Source of the DNA: Halobacterium sp. DL1 | GTDB lineage: Archaea; Halobacteriota; Halobacteria; Halobacteriales; Halobacteriaceae | Assembly (NCBI GenBank): GCA_000230955.3 | Contig: CP007060.1 | Span: 1,612,001-1,676,000, forward strand | DNA: 64,000 bases | Reading direction: 5' to 3' | Shown here: in pieces, positions 1 to 7,895 of the stretch | Layout: the number at the start of each line of letters is the position of its first letter | Numbering within the stretch: position 1 is the first letter of the stretch | The notes under the pieces: generated by a model | Told to the model about the DNA's origin: nothing | What the model saw: only the letters and a program-made list of their open reading frames with translations | Databases searched by the model: none | Made by a program: the position numbers and the translations under genes

Positions 1-632
1 TAGCGCAGTGTCTCGGTGACGTCTGCCTCGTAGTCGACATCGACGTGGTCGACGATACGGTGTTCGGCCCGACCGTACGGACGGACGATGGCGTCGTTCG
101 TCAACGCCGTATTCGGAACCGTGACGAGTTCGCCGTTCACCGTCTCGATGCGTGTCGCCCGAAGCTGTATCGACTGGACGGTTCCCTCGTACTCCCCCCA
201 CTCGATGTAATTCCCGACGCTGAACTCCGGGTCGAAGACGAGCACCAGGCCGCTAACCAGCGACCCGATGACCGTCTGCGCGGCGACACCGACGGCGAGC
301 GTCCCGGCGGCGACGACGATGGCCGAGTCGCCGATGATGTGTCCGTACCCCGCGACCACGGCCCCGACCAGGACGGCGAAGAGCAGCACGAGGAGGCGGA
401 CGTACCGGGTTATCGCATCCTGGAGAGTCGGGTTGTTGCGGTTCCGTCGACGGACCGCCCGACGGACGAGCGGTTCGACCACGAACCAGCCGACCGAAAC
501 GACGACGAGAAACCCGAGGAGGAACCACGCGGCCTGGAGGAGGATCGGCACCAGTTCGACGAGTTCCTCGGGGCCACTGCCGGGCGTGGCTGTCGCGGGT
601 TCTGCGCCGAGATGGTGACTGGTGGGGGACAT
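1..632 (-). CDS. MscS-family mechanosensitive channel (3' end outside window)
   Basis: Small-conductance mechanosensitive channel homologue; in the family it opens under membrane tension and releases solutes on osmotic downshift. Reading on the minus strand from the ATG at 632, about 210 residues are visible and the C-terminal domain lies beyond base 1. Three hydrophobic segments are seen (roughly residues 28-50, 75-97 and 100-132). The third carries the small-residue-rich pore helix and runs into the beta domain with FDPEFSVGNYIEWGEYEGTV, then VPNTALTNDAIVRP, both typical MscS features. It is divergent from the ferritin-like gene. Family assignment is firm; conductance and gating cannot be judged. 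Confidence 0.85.
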   Translation of the reverse strand, partial: MSPTSHHLGAEPATATPGSGPEELVELVPILLQAAWFLLGFLVVVSVGWFVVEPLVRRAVRRRNRNNPTLQDAITRYVRLLVLLFAVLVGAVVAGYGHIIGDSAIVVAAGTLAVGVAAQTVIGSLVSGLVLVFDPEFSVGNYIEWGEYEGTVQSIQLRATRIETVNGELVTVPNTALTNDAIVRPYGRAEHRIVDHVDVDYEADVTETLR

Positions 633-798
633 GACAGACGCCCTGCTCCGTGGATACCCTCCGTCGGCCAATGTTATGTGGGCCGTACGGCTCCGAGGGT
701 CGCTATCGGAACCACTCGGTTGTTCTCTGTCGGCACCGAGAACCCGCAGCATCTCACGCAGCAGACAGTTTGATACGTCTCGTCCCCGTAGCGTCTGT

Positions 799-1254
799 AT
801 GACCAACGAAGAGGTCACTCGACTGCTGAAGAAGGCGTACGGTGACGAGATCGAGACCGTGATGAACTACCTCACGAACTCGATCGTGCTCGACGGCGTA
901 CGCGCCGAGGAGATCAAGGAGTCCCTCAAGGTAGACATTCAGGAGGAACTCGATCACGCCGAACGGCTCGGCGAGCGACTCAAGCAGCTCGAGGAGGCGC
1001 CGCCCGCCTCCGCCGATTTCGAGGCCCACCAGCACTCCCTCCAGCCGCCCGAGGACACCACGGACGTGCCCGCTGTCATCGAGGGCGTGCTTGAGGCCGA
1101 GGAGGGCGCCATCGACACGTACCGGGCGCTCATCGACGCCGCGACGGACGCCAACGACCCGGTCACGGAGGACCTCGCGGTGACCATCCTCGCCGACGAG
1201 GAGGCCCACCGCACCGAGTTCCGTGGCTTCCGGAAGGAGTACGTCAACGACTGA
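799..1254 (+). CDS. ferritin-like (rubrerythrin/bacterioferritin-type) four-helix protein
   Basis: A 151-residue protein starting MTNEEVTRLLKKAYGDEIET. It contains spaced Glu and ExxH elements expected of a di-iron four-helix bundle: GDEIETVMNY, EELDHAERL, EEGAIDTYRAL and ADEEAHRTEF. In this superfamily such residues bind two irons for iron storage, peroxide reduction or oxygen handling. The reading frame is open further upstream, but the ATG at 799 gives the normal family start. It stands alone between an MscS gene and a XapX gene, so context does not narrow the role. Confidence 0.75.
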   Translation: MTNEEVTRLLKKAYGDEIETVMNYLTNSIVLDGVRAEEIKESLKVDIQEELDHAERLGERLKQLEEAPPASADFEAHQHSLQPPEDTTDVPAVIEGVLEAEEGAIDTYRALIDAATDANDPVTEDLAVTILADEEAHRTEFRGFRKEYVND

Positions 1255-1298
1255 CGCGTATCGCGCGCTTTTTGGGCTGCGTCCGTCTGTCGGTCAGT

Positions 1299-1493
1299 AT
1301 GGACGTGGCTTTCGTCGCGGCGGCGACGCTCACCGGACTGGTCGTCGGTGCCGTGTTCGCATCGCTTCGCATCCCCATCCCGGCCCCGGGGAATCTCGCG
1401 GGCGTGATGGGTGTCGCCGGTATCTGGCTCGGCTACCGACTCGTCAGACACTTCGACGTCGGCATCGACCTGGTGGACGCGCTCGGGCTGTAG
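1299..1493 (+). CDS. XapX-domain small membrane protein
   Basis: A 64-residue protein with two hydrophobic segments separated by the proline-rich turn RIPIPAPGNLAGVMG, then GIWLGYRLV. This pattern is the hallmark of the XapX domain, a small membrane domain of unknown function widespread in bacteria and haloarchaea. The ATG at 1299 lies 45 bases after the ferritin-like gene, so the two could share a transcript. It converges on the sdh operon. No enzymatic residues are apparent. Confidence 0.7.
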   Translation: MDVAFVAAATLTGLVVGAVFASLRIPIPAPGNLAGVMGVAGIWLGYRLVRHFDVGIDLVDALGL

Positions 1494-1550
1494 CTAGTCG
1501 TGGGGTCTAGGCGCGTCGAGGTTCGGGCTGACAGACGGCGCGCAATCGAA

Positions 1551-1592
1551 CCCGGGCCGGTGCGCCGCCAGTTTCCGCGTCGCCGGCCCGGG
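1551..1592. terminator. GC-rich inverted repeat between convergent genes
   Basis: Perfect 10-bp arms CCCGGGCCGG (1551-1560) and CCGGCCCGGG (1583-1592) flank a 22-nt loop. It lies between the XapX gene and the end of sdhA, which converge, so it could end transcripts from both sides. No T-tract follows on either strand, so a terminator role is inferred from position only. Confidence 0.35.
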
Positions 1593-1619
1593 CAGCACTC
1601 AGGTCACACGGCGAGTTGC

Positions 1620-1652
1620 CCCCGCTCTCGTAGATAAAGCTACGCGACGGGG
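1620..1652. terminator. two-step hairpin just downstream of sdhA
   Basis: Outer arms CCCCG (1620-1624) and CGGGG (1648-1652) enclose an inner stem CGTAG/CTACG with an ATAAAG loop, about 40 bases beyond the sdhA stop codon. It is the best candidate for the 3' end of the sdhCDBA transcript. Function is inferred. Confidence 0.35.
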
Positions 1653-1689
1653 CGGCAGTGGAGAACTGAGGTAGGGAGTCTGCAGCCAG

Positions 1690-3537
1690 TTAGTACGAGC
1701 GTTCCTTCGGCTCGTACTTGCCTTCGGCGCCTTCGAGGAGCACCGGGCGGTACCAGAGTTCGGGTTCGCCGTCGTTCCAGGAGACGAGCGTGTGCTTGAG
1801 GTACTCGTCGTCCTTACGCTCCTGGTGTTCGGCCCGCCAGTGGGCGCCGCGGAACTCTTCGCGGGCGAGGGCGCCCATCGCGATGGCCTCCGCGACGTCG
1901 AGGAGGTTGCGCGTCTCGATGGTGTGCTGGAGGTCCGTGTTGAACGTCCGGGACTTGTCCGCGACGTAGACGTCCTGGTAGCGTTCGCGGGCCACCTGGA
2001 TGTCCCGCAGGGCCTGCTTCAGGCCCTCCTCCTCCCGGAACACGTTGACGTTCTCCGTCATCGTCTCCTGGAGGTTCGCGCGAACGTCGGCGTGGTTGAC
2101 GCCGTCCTCGCGTTCGAGGAGCGTCTCGATGCGCTCGGCTTCCGCGTCGCGCGTCGCCTGCACCACGTCGCCGGGGCCGCGAGCGTCTCTGCCGCCTTCC
2201 ACGCTCGCGCCGCCGTCGGCCGCGGGTTCGGCCTCTTCGCGGTCCGGGGCCCCGACCGGCACGCCGATTTCCTCGCGCTCGGCGTCGTCGTACGGTCCAG
2301 TCTCGATCTTCGGCTCCGGCATGTCGGCACCAGCAGCGTGCCGACCCGCACGCGCGCCGAAGACGATGAGTTCCGGGAGCGCGTTGCCGCCGAGGCGGTT
2401 CGCGCCGTGGAGACTCACGCAGGCGCACTCGCCCGCGGCGTAGAGGCCGGAGATGCACGTCTCGCCGTGCTCGTTGACCTCGATGCCGCCCATCGCGTAG
2501 TGCTGGCCGGGCTTGACCGGCATCGGTTCGGTGAGGCCGTCGACGCCCTCGAAGTCCCGCGCCAGGTGGAGGATGTTCTCCAGTCGGTCCGTGATGCGCT
2601 CCTCGCCGAGGTGGCGCATGTCGAGGTAGACGTACTCGTCCTCGACGCCGCGACCTGCGGCGATCTCCGTGAGTTCGGCGCGAGCGACGACGTCCCGGGA
2701 GGCGAGTTCGCCGTCGTTGGTCGCGTAGCCGTACTCGAACATGAACCGCTCGCCCTCCGAGTTGTAGAGGATGCCGCCCTCGCCGCGCACGCCCTCGCTG
2801 ATGAGGACGCCCGTAGAGGGGAGCGTCGTCGGGTGGAACTGCACCATCTCCATGTCCTCCATCGGGACCCCGGCTCGGTAGGCGATGGCGACGCCGTCAC
2901 CGGTGTTGGCCACGGCGTTCGTCGTGTGGTCGTACGCCTGGCCGGGACCGCCCGTCGCGAGGATGACGCCGTCGCGGGCGCGGAAGCCAGCTATCTCGCC
3001 GCTCTGGACGTCCCACGCGACGATGCCGTTACACTCCCGGTCGTTCGGGTCGTCCTCGTCGGTGACGGCTAGCTGGCTCACGTACCACTCGTCGTACACC
3101 TCGATACCCCGTTTGACCACCTGCTGGTAGAGCGTGTGGAGCATGTGGTGGCCGGTCTCCGCGCCGGCGTACGTCGTCCGCGGGAACGACAGCCCGCCGA
3201 ACGGCCGCTGGCTGACCGTCCCGTCCTCTTCACGGGAGAACGGCATTCCCCAGTGCTCCAGCTGGATGACCTCCTCGGGGGCGTCCTGCGCGAGGGAGTC
3301 GACGGCCGGCGCGTCGCCGAGGTAGTCCGACCCCTTCATCGTGTCGTACGCGTGGTCCTGCCACGAGTCCCCCTCGCGGAGCGCGGCGTTGATGCCGCCC
3401 TCCGCCGCGCCCGTGTGCGAGCGCACCGGGTGGAGTTTCGTGACGATCGCTACGTCTGCGCCTTCCTCGTCGGCGGCGATGGCTGCGCGGAGCCCCGCAC
3501 CGCCACCACCGACGACGATTACGTCGTGTTCGTACAT
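1690..3537 (-). CDS. sdhA: succinate dehydrogenase flavoprotein subunit
   Basis: Catalytic subunit of complex II, oxidising succinate to fumarate; 615 residues. The FAD-binding GGGGAG motif is at residues 10-15 and RSHTGAAEGG at 39-48 contains His41, the predicted covalent FAD attachment site. The substrate region HPTTLPSTGVLISEGVRGEGG-type sequence and the C-terminal helical domain are present. A charged, low-complexity insertion of about 50 residues interrupts the protein around residues 420-470, which looks like a haloarchaeal acidic loop. It is the last gene of sdhC-sdhD-sdhB-sdhA, three bases after sdhB. Assignment is secure. Confidence 0.97.
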   Translation of the reverse strand: MYEHDVIVVGGGGAGLRAAIAADEEGADVAIVTKLHPVRSHTGAAEGGINAALREGDSWQDHAYDTMKGSDYLGDAPAVDSLAQDAPEEVIQLEHWGMPFSREEDGTVSQRPFGGLSFPRTTYAGAETGHHMLHTLYQQVVKRGIEVYDEWYVSQLAVTDEDDPNDRECNGIVAWDVQSGEIAGFRARDGVILATGGPGQAYDHTTNAVANTGDGVAIAYRAGVPMEDMEMVQFHPTTLPSTGVLISEGVRGEGGILYNSEGERFMFEYGYATNDGELASRDVVARAELTEIAAGRGVEDEYVYLDMRHLGEERITDRLENILHLARDFEGVDGLTEPMPVKPGQHYAMGGIEVNEHGETCISGLYAAGECACVSLHGANRLGGNALPELIVFGARAGRHAAGADMPEPKIETGPYDDAEREEIGVPVGAPDREEAEPAADGGASVEGGRDARGPGDVVQATRDAEAERIETLLEREDGVNHADVRANLQETMTENVNVFREEEGLKQALRDIQVARERYQDVYVADKSRTFNTDLQHTIETRNLLDVAEAIAMGALAREEFRGAHWRAEHQERKDDEYLKHTLVSWNDGEPELWYRPVLLEGAEGKYEPKERSY

Positions 3538-3540
3538 GTT

Positions 3541-4422
3541 CTACCAGAATTTGAGGTTCTGCTTGACGGCTTCTCGCTTCAGTTCCTGAATGTGTTCGGT
3601 GAGCGGGATGTCCTTCGGGCAGACCTCCGTACAGGAGAACTGGGTCTGACACCGCCAGACGCCGTGTTCCTGCTCGATGATCTCGAGGCGCTCCTGGCGC
3701 TTCTGCTCGCCCTCGCGCTCGTCCATGTAGAACTGGTAGGCCTTGTTGATGGCCGCCGGGCCGAGATACTGGTTGTCGCCCGCGGCGATGTTACAGGAGG
3801 ACATACAGGCGCCACACCAGATGCACCGCGTGCTCATCTTCACCTTCTCGTGGTTCTCCCGGGACTGGCGCTGCTCCGCGAGTTCGCCCTCCGGCAAGGA
3901 GTCGGGGTCGAAGAACGGGTCGACGGACTCCATCTGGTCGTAGAAGTGGTCCATCTCCACGACGAGGTCCTTCACGACGTCCTGGTGGGGGAGCGGTTCG
4001 ACGCGGACCGGCCGCTGGAGGTCCGATATCTGGGTCTGGCAGCCGAGTCGCTGCTGGCCGTTGACGAAGAACGCGTCGGAGCCACAGACCGCCTGGCGGC
4101 AGGAGTGGCGGAACGTGAGACTGGAGTCGTACTCGTCGCGCGCGTAGATGAGCGCGTCGAGCACCGTCATCCCCTGCTCGAACGGGATGACGAAGGAGTC
4201 GAATCGGGGGTCCTGCTTGCCCGCTATCTCGGGGTCGAAGCGGAACACCTTCAGCTCCACCGTCTCCCCGTGGATCTCCTGGGCGGCAGCATCGCGTTCG
4301 GTGTCCTCACGCTCTCTGCGCTCTCGTTTCTCGGCCAGCCGACGGTCCTGGTGGGGCGTGGTCGAGGCCTGTTCGGTCTCCGTTTCGGTCTCGGTCTCGG
4401 TTTCGGGTGTCTGGGTACTCAT
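3541..4422 (-). CDS. sdhB: succinate dehydrogenase iron-sulfur subunit
   Basis: Electron-transfer subunit of complex II, 293 residues from the ATG at 4422. The [2Fe-2S] ligands appear as Cys108, Cys113, Asp116 and Cys128 (an Asp at the third position also occurs in E. coli SdhB). The [4Fe-4S] motif CIWCGACMSSC and the third cluster motif CQTQFSCTEVCPKD follow. The N-terminus has about 50 extra residues, beginning with an alternating Thr-Glu run coded by an imperfect hexanucleotide repeat. An upstream in-frame ATG would add ten residues overlapping sdhD, so the inner start is preferred. Confidence 0.96.
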   Translation of the reverse strand: MSTQTPETETETETETEQASTTPHQDRRLAEKRERREREDTERDAAAQEIHGETVELKVFRFDPEIAGKQDPRFDSFVIPFEQGMTVLDALIYARDEYDSSLTFRHSCRQAVCGSDAFFVNGQQRLGCQTQISDLQRPVRVEPLPHQDVVKDLVVEMDHFYDQMESVDPFFDPDSLPEGELAEQRQSRENHEKVKMSTRCIWCGACMSSCNIAAGDNQYLGPAAINKAYQFYMDEREGEQKRQERLEIIEQEHGVWRCQTQFSCTEVCPKDIPLTEHIQELKREAVKQNLKFW

Positions 4423-4423
4423 G

Positions 4424-4786
4424 TTAGAACCCCGCGAGCGCGTTTGCGACACGGATTCCCTGTGCGATCAACAGCAGGCTGGCGACGCCGAGCACGACCT
4501 GGGCGGCGCGCTTGGCCGTCCCGTCGAGGCCCTGGTTGAGGAGGGCGTTGTAGACGCCGTTGACGCCGTGGAACGTCGCGGTCACGAGGAACAGCACCAT
4601 CGTGAGGTAGTAGCCAACTTCCTCCATGCGCGCCTGACTGCCCAGGAACTCGATCTCGTAGGCGTGGTGGACGAAGTGTAGCAGGAAGAAGTGGAACGCG
4701 AGCACGACGACGAGGAACGCTGCCGTGACTCGCTGGAGCAGCCACGTCGTCGAGTTCGAGTCGAACGAGGAGTATCGCTTCGCCAT
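4424..4786 (-). CDS. sdhD: succinate dehydrogenase membrane anchor subunit D
   Basis: A 120-residue protein with three transmembrane helices (about residues 15-40, 55-80 and 92-115) and several histidines in the first helix region (HFFLLHFVHHAYE), which could take part in haem or quinone binding. It sits between sdhC and sdhB with one- or two-base gaps, so the four genes must be cotranscribed. Which anchor is called C or D rests on gene order and resemblance; the role as membrane anchor is clear. Confidence 0.88.
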   Translation of the reverse strand: MAKRYSSFDSNSTTWLLQRVTAAFLVVVLAFHFFLLHFVHHAYEIEFLGSQARMEEVGYYLTMVLFLVTATFHGVNGVYNALLNQGLDGTAKRAAQVVLGVASLLLIAQGIRVANALAGF

Positions 4787-4787
4787 C

Positions 4788-5180
4788 TCAGAACGCCCCC
4801 GAGACGAACGTCGGCACGCTCGCGACCACGATGATGCCGGTCAACACGAGCGACGCGTAGAAGCTCTTGTCCTGCGATTCCAGCCCGATTCCCAGGTCGA
4901 CGAACAGCAGGCGGATGCCGTTGAGGATGTGGAAGACGGCGACCGCCAGCAGTCCGACCTCGAGGATGCGGACGAGCGCGAGGCTCTCCAGTCCGCCGAG
5001 CGTGCTGTTGTACGCCTCCGCGCCCTGAAGCGACGTGCTCAGGACGGGAATGTGCATGAACAGGTACCCGACGAGCACCCACCCCGTAAACTTGTGAAAC
5101 ACCCAGGCCCACATGCCGGCTTGGAAATCCCGCCACCGGCCGAAATCCTCGACGGGGCCTCGGTCGTACGACTCACTCAT
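4788..5180 (-). CDS. sdhC: succinate dehydrogenase cytochrome b subunit C
   Basis: First gene of the sdh operon, 130 residues from the ATG at 5180 (MSESYDRG). The first membrane segment follows [19 protein letters not shown]; the next carries His84 in [10 protein letters not shown], matching the haem b ligand region of SdhC proteins, and LLFVDLG continues the family pattern. Three membrane helices are visible. An upstream in-frame start would add 22 residues with poor family character. A weak TATA-like stretch lies near 5203-5211, compatible with a nearly leaderless transcript. Confidence 0.9.
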   Translation of the reverse strand: MSESYDRGPVEDFGRWRDFQAGMWAWVFHKFTGWVLVGYLFMHIPVLSTSLQGAEAYNSTLGGLESLALVRILEVGLLAVAVFHILNGIRLLFVDLGIGLESQDKSFYASLVLTGIIVVASVPTFVSGAF

Positions 5181-5297
5181 ACATCGGATGATGTGAGCCC
5201 TCGGCACATAGAAGTTACTACACGCGCGTCGTCCGCTCCCCCGCAAACGACAGACGTCGGCAGTTCGCGCTGACCGCCGTTGCCCCGCTCGTGACGT

Positions 5298-6320
5298 TCA
5301 CGACGGCCGTTCGGGCATCGTCCCGCTGCGCTCCCGGAGGTAGGCGCGCTGGGTCCGTTCGTCCAGTTCCACGAGGTGACAGATCGGGTTCCCCGGGTAG
5401 ACCACTGGGTTCTCCAGCGCGCCGGCGAGAAGTCCAGTGAACGGCGCCGTGACGGTGACGACGTCCGTCTTGAACGGATTGGAGATGGTGCAGATGGTGG
5501 CGCCCTCCTCGACGAGTTCGCCGGACTCGTAGTGGTGGTCGACGAGGCCCCCGGCGTCCGCGCGAATCCACGTCTTCTGTTCGGCCGAGACGACGGTGCG
5601 CCACCCCGGCCAGTTGACGGGTTCAGTTGGGTGGACAGCGTACTCCGCGAGGACGCTGGCGATGCCGTCGAGCGCCTGGTCTATGAGTCGGCGCTGAAAG
5701 CGGTGGGCCTCCCCCATCTCGACGGTGATGGTGGGAATGCCGCGCTCGGTGGCTTCGCGGCGGAGCGTCCCGTCGGCGCCGTCGCTGTCGATGATGACGT
5801 TCGTGCCAAAGGCCCGCGCGAGTCTGGGGACATCGTCGTCGCTCATGTCCGCTCGCACGTGAATCATGTTCGTTCGGCCCCGGGTGGACGTGTGGAAGTC
5901 GACGCCGAAGTCGCAGGGCTCGATGAAATTCCGGAAAACCTGGTCGGCCATGCGTTTCGAACTGGTCGAGTCCTCGTGGCCCGGGAACGACCGGTTGAGG
6001 TCTCGGTCGTACACCGGGAGATAGCGCTCCTGGGCGAGGAACCCGGGCACGTTCACGACCGGCATGCAGACGAGCGTGCCGTGGAGGTTGCTGTGGGGCC
6101 ACTCGTGGGCCACCTCGCGGACTACCTCGACGCCATTGAGTTCGTCGCCGTGGATGGCCGCCGAGAGGAACACTGTGGGACCGGGTTCCTCGCCGTTGAT
6201 GATGGAGACCGGGATGCGAACCGGGTCCCCCAGGTAAGTATCGCTAATGCTGTACCTGATGTCCGCGCGCTCTCCGGGTGGGACTCGCCCGCCGTTGTAC
6301 GTGAACGCCCCCGCTGTCAT
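5298..6320 (-). CDS. succinylglutamate desuccinylase/aspartoacylase-family zinc hydrolase
   Basis: A 340-residue M14-type carboxypeptidase-fold protein. The zinc ligands are visible as His57 and Glu60 in HGDELNG and His143 in VDFHTSTRG; RDLNRSFPG near residue 106 matches the substrate-binding arginine motif of AstE/AspA. The C-terminal beta domain has the barrel typical of the family, with YESGELVEEG. Family members remove acyl groups from amino acids or trim peptides. It is divergent from the RimK-retropepsin gene, separated by 93 bases, so a shared substrate (for example a glutamylated product) is likely but unproven. Confidence 0.8.
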   Translation of the reverse strand: MTAGAFTYNGGRVPPGERADIRYSISDTYLGDPVRIPVSIINGEEPGPTVFLSAAIHGDELNGVEVVREVAHEWPHSNLHGTLVCMPVVNVPGFLAQERYLPVYDRDLNRSFPGHEDSTSSKRMADQVFRNFIEPCDFGVDFHTSTRGRTNMIHVRADMSDDDVPRLARAFGTNVIIDSDGADGTLRREATERGIPTITVEMGEAHRFQRRLIDQALDGIASVLAEYAVHPTEPVNWPGWRTVVSAEQKTWIRADAGGLVDHHYESGELVEEGATICTISNPFKTDVVTVTAPFTGLLAGALENPVVYPGNPICHLVELDERTQRAYLRERSGTMPERPS

Positions 6321-6413
6321 GGCCCCGGCTTGGTAGCGGACACGTAAAACAGGGCGGAACTACCGACAGAGCTATCGGCACCATTTTGGTCGCGTCGGTG
6401 CACGATACCGACA

Positions 6414-7739
6414 ATGGATGATTCTGTCGCGGTCGGCGTACTCAGCCTCCACAACAGCAAGGAGACGAAGGCCATCGTGAACGCGGTGGACGCGCTCGGT
6501 CACACCGGCGTCTGGCTCCGCGAGCACAACCTCTGCGTGGACATCGCCGACAACGAGGTCGTACTGGACCCGGACGTCGACGTCGTGGCGAACCGCCTGC
6601 TAATGTCGAACACCGAACAGCCAGCGGAGCTGCTCGGTCTGGCGCTCTCGCTGAGCCGCCTGCGTCCGACACTGAACCGCCCGGAGAGCGTGCTCACGGC
6701 GTTCCACAAGTTCGCCACCGCGACGACGCTGGCGGAGACAGGCGTCCGACTCCCCGACGCGACGCTCGCACTCGACTCGGACCGACTGAACGCGGAGAAG
6801 GCGAAGTACGGCGACGAGGTCGTGTACAAGACCGCCATCGGGACCCACGGCGGCGGGACCTGGAAGATCGGCGCCGACGAGCAGGTGAACCCACGCGTCG
6901 GCGACCGCTACGCGTTCCTCCAGGAACTCGTCGAACGCGACTCCGACCGCCACCGCGACCTCCGCATTTACGTCGTCGACGACAAGATCATCGGGACGAT
7001 GCGACGGTACGCCCCCGACAACGACTGGCGGACGAACGTCGCGCTGGGCGGGGACGTCGAGGGCGTTTCGGAGCTCCCGGAGGAGGCCGCGGAGATGGCC
7101 CTGAGCGCGACCGACACCATCGGACTCGACTACGCGGGCGTCGACCTCGTGGAGGGGACCGACGGCTGGCACCTCCTCGAGGTGAACCCGACGGCGGGGT
7201 TCAAGGGACTGTTCAAGGCGACCGGCATCAGCCCGGCGCCGCACATCGCCAAACTCGCCATCGAGACGGCGGGCGGCAGCGTCGACGACGACGAGGTCGA
7301 ACGGCTAGCGAGGACGCTGGACGACTCCACACCGCCGGACGTGGACACCCGACGCGAGCAGCTCTCCGAGGAGGTCAACGTGATCGGGTACACGGAGGAC
7401 GTCCTCGTCTCGGGGACGAGTGGCACCGAGCGCGTGGTCGCGAAGTCCGACACCGGCGCCTCCCGGACGAGCATCGACACCCGGCTGGCGGCCGAGATCG
7501 GCGCCGGACCCATCAAGTCGATGACGAAGGTGAAGTCGGGCAGCATGAAGTCCGGAAAGGCGCGTCCCGTCGTGGACATCGTCGTCGGCGTCGCCGGCGA
7601 CCGGCACACGGTCGCGGCGTCCCTGGAGGACCGCGGCCACATGGAGTACCCCCTGTTGCTCGGCCGGGACATTCTCGAAAACTACCAGGTCGACGTTCGC
7701 CGCCAGAGCGGTGTCGACCGGGAGAGCAACGAGGAGTAA
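6414..7739 (+). CDS. RimK-type ATP-grasp glutamate ligase fused to retropepsin-like (RimB/DUF785) domain
   Basis: A 441-residue two-domain protein. Residues about 1-300 form an ATP-grasp ligase of the RimK family (VYKTAIGTHGGGTWKIG glycine-rich loop, DLVEGTDGWHLLEVNPTAGF metal and ATP-binding end). Residues about 325-435 are a retropepsin-like domain with AKSDTGASRTS, the catalytic Asp being residue 346, and a late LLLGRDIL motif. RimK adds glutamates to acceptor amino or carboxyl groups, and the separate bacterial RimB protease acts in the same system. Here both activities are in one chain, facing an AstE/AspA-type hydrolase. The acceptor is unknown. Confidence 0.85.
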   Translation: MDDSVAVGVLSLHNSKETKAIVNAVDALGHTGVWLREHNLCVDIADNEVVLDPDVDVVANRLLMSNTEQPAELLGLALSLSRLRPTLNRPESVLTAFHKFATATTLAETGVRLPDATLALDSDRLNAEKAKYGDEVVYKTAIGTHGGGTWKIGADEQVNPRVGDRYAFLQELVERDSDRHRDLRIYVVDDKIIGTMRRYAPDNDWRTNVALGGDVEGVSELPEEAAEMALSATDTIGLDYAGVDLVEGTDGWHLLEVNPTAGFKGLFKATGISPAPHIAKLAIETAGGSVDDDEVERLARTLDDSTPPDVDTRREQLSEEVNVIGYTEDVLVSGTSGTERVVAKSDTGASRTSIDTRLAAEIGAGPIKSMTKVKSGSMKSGKARPVVDIVVGVAGDRHTVAASLEDRGHMEYPLLLGRDILENYQVDVRRQSGVDRESNEE

Positions 7740-7874
7740 GGGAGCGAAACACACGACGAGAGAGGGGTCGAACGGCTCACTTACCGAAAGTAGGGGAACT
7801 ACTGTTGTGACGGGCGTGAACACCGCGTCGCGAACCTGATTCATAACAAACTCTCTCGTCTCCGAAGGTCGGAC

Positions 7875-7890
7875 ACCGCTGCGAAGCGGT
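7875..7890 (+). promoter_or_regulatory. hairpin with GNRA-like loop just before start codon
   Basis: Arms ACCGCT and AGCGGT with loop GCGA end five bases before the ATG at 7896. A TATA-like stretch (TTCATAACAAA, about 7840-7850) lies upstream, so the hairpin would sit in a short 5' leader and could hinder or mark the start region. Role is inferred from position. Confidence 0.3.
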
Positions 7891-7895
7891 CTACT

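Noticed and set aside
45-773. 242-residue plus-strand frame overlapping MscS
   Set aside because: It is the opposite-strand shadow of MscS, with low hydrophobicity and many Arg/Asp codons typical of GC-rich antisense.
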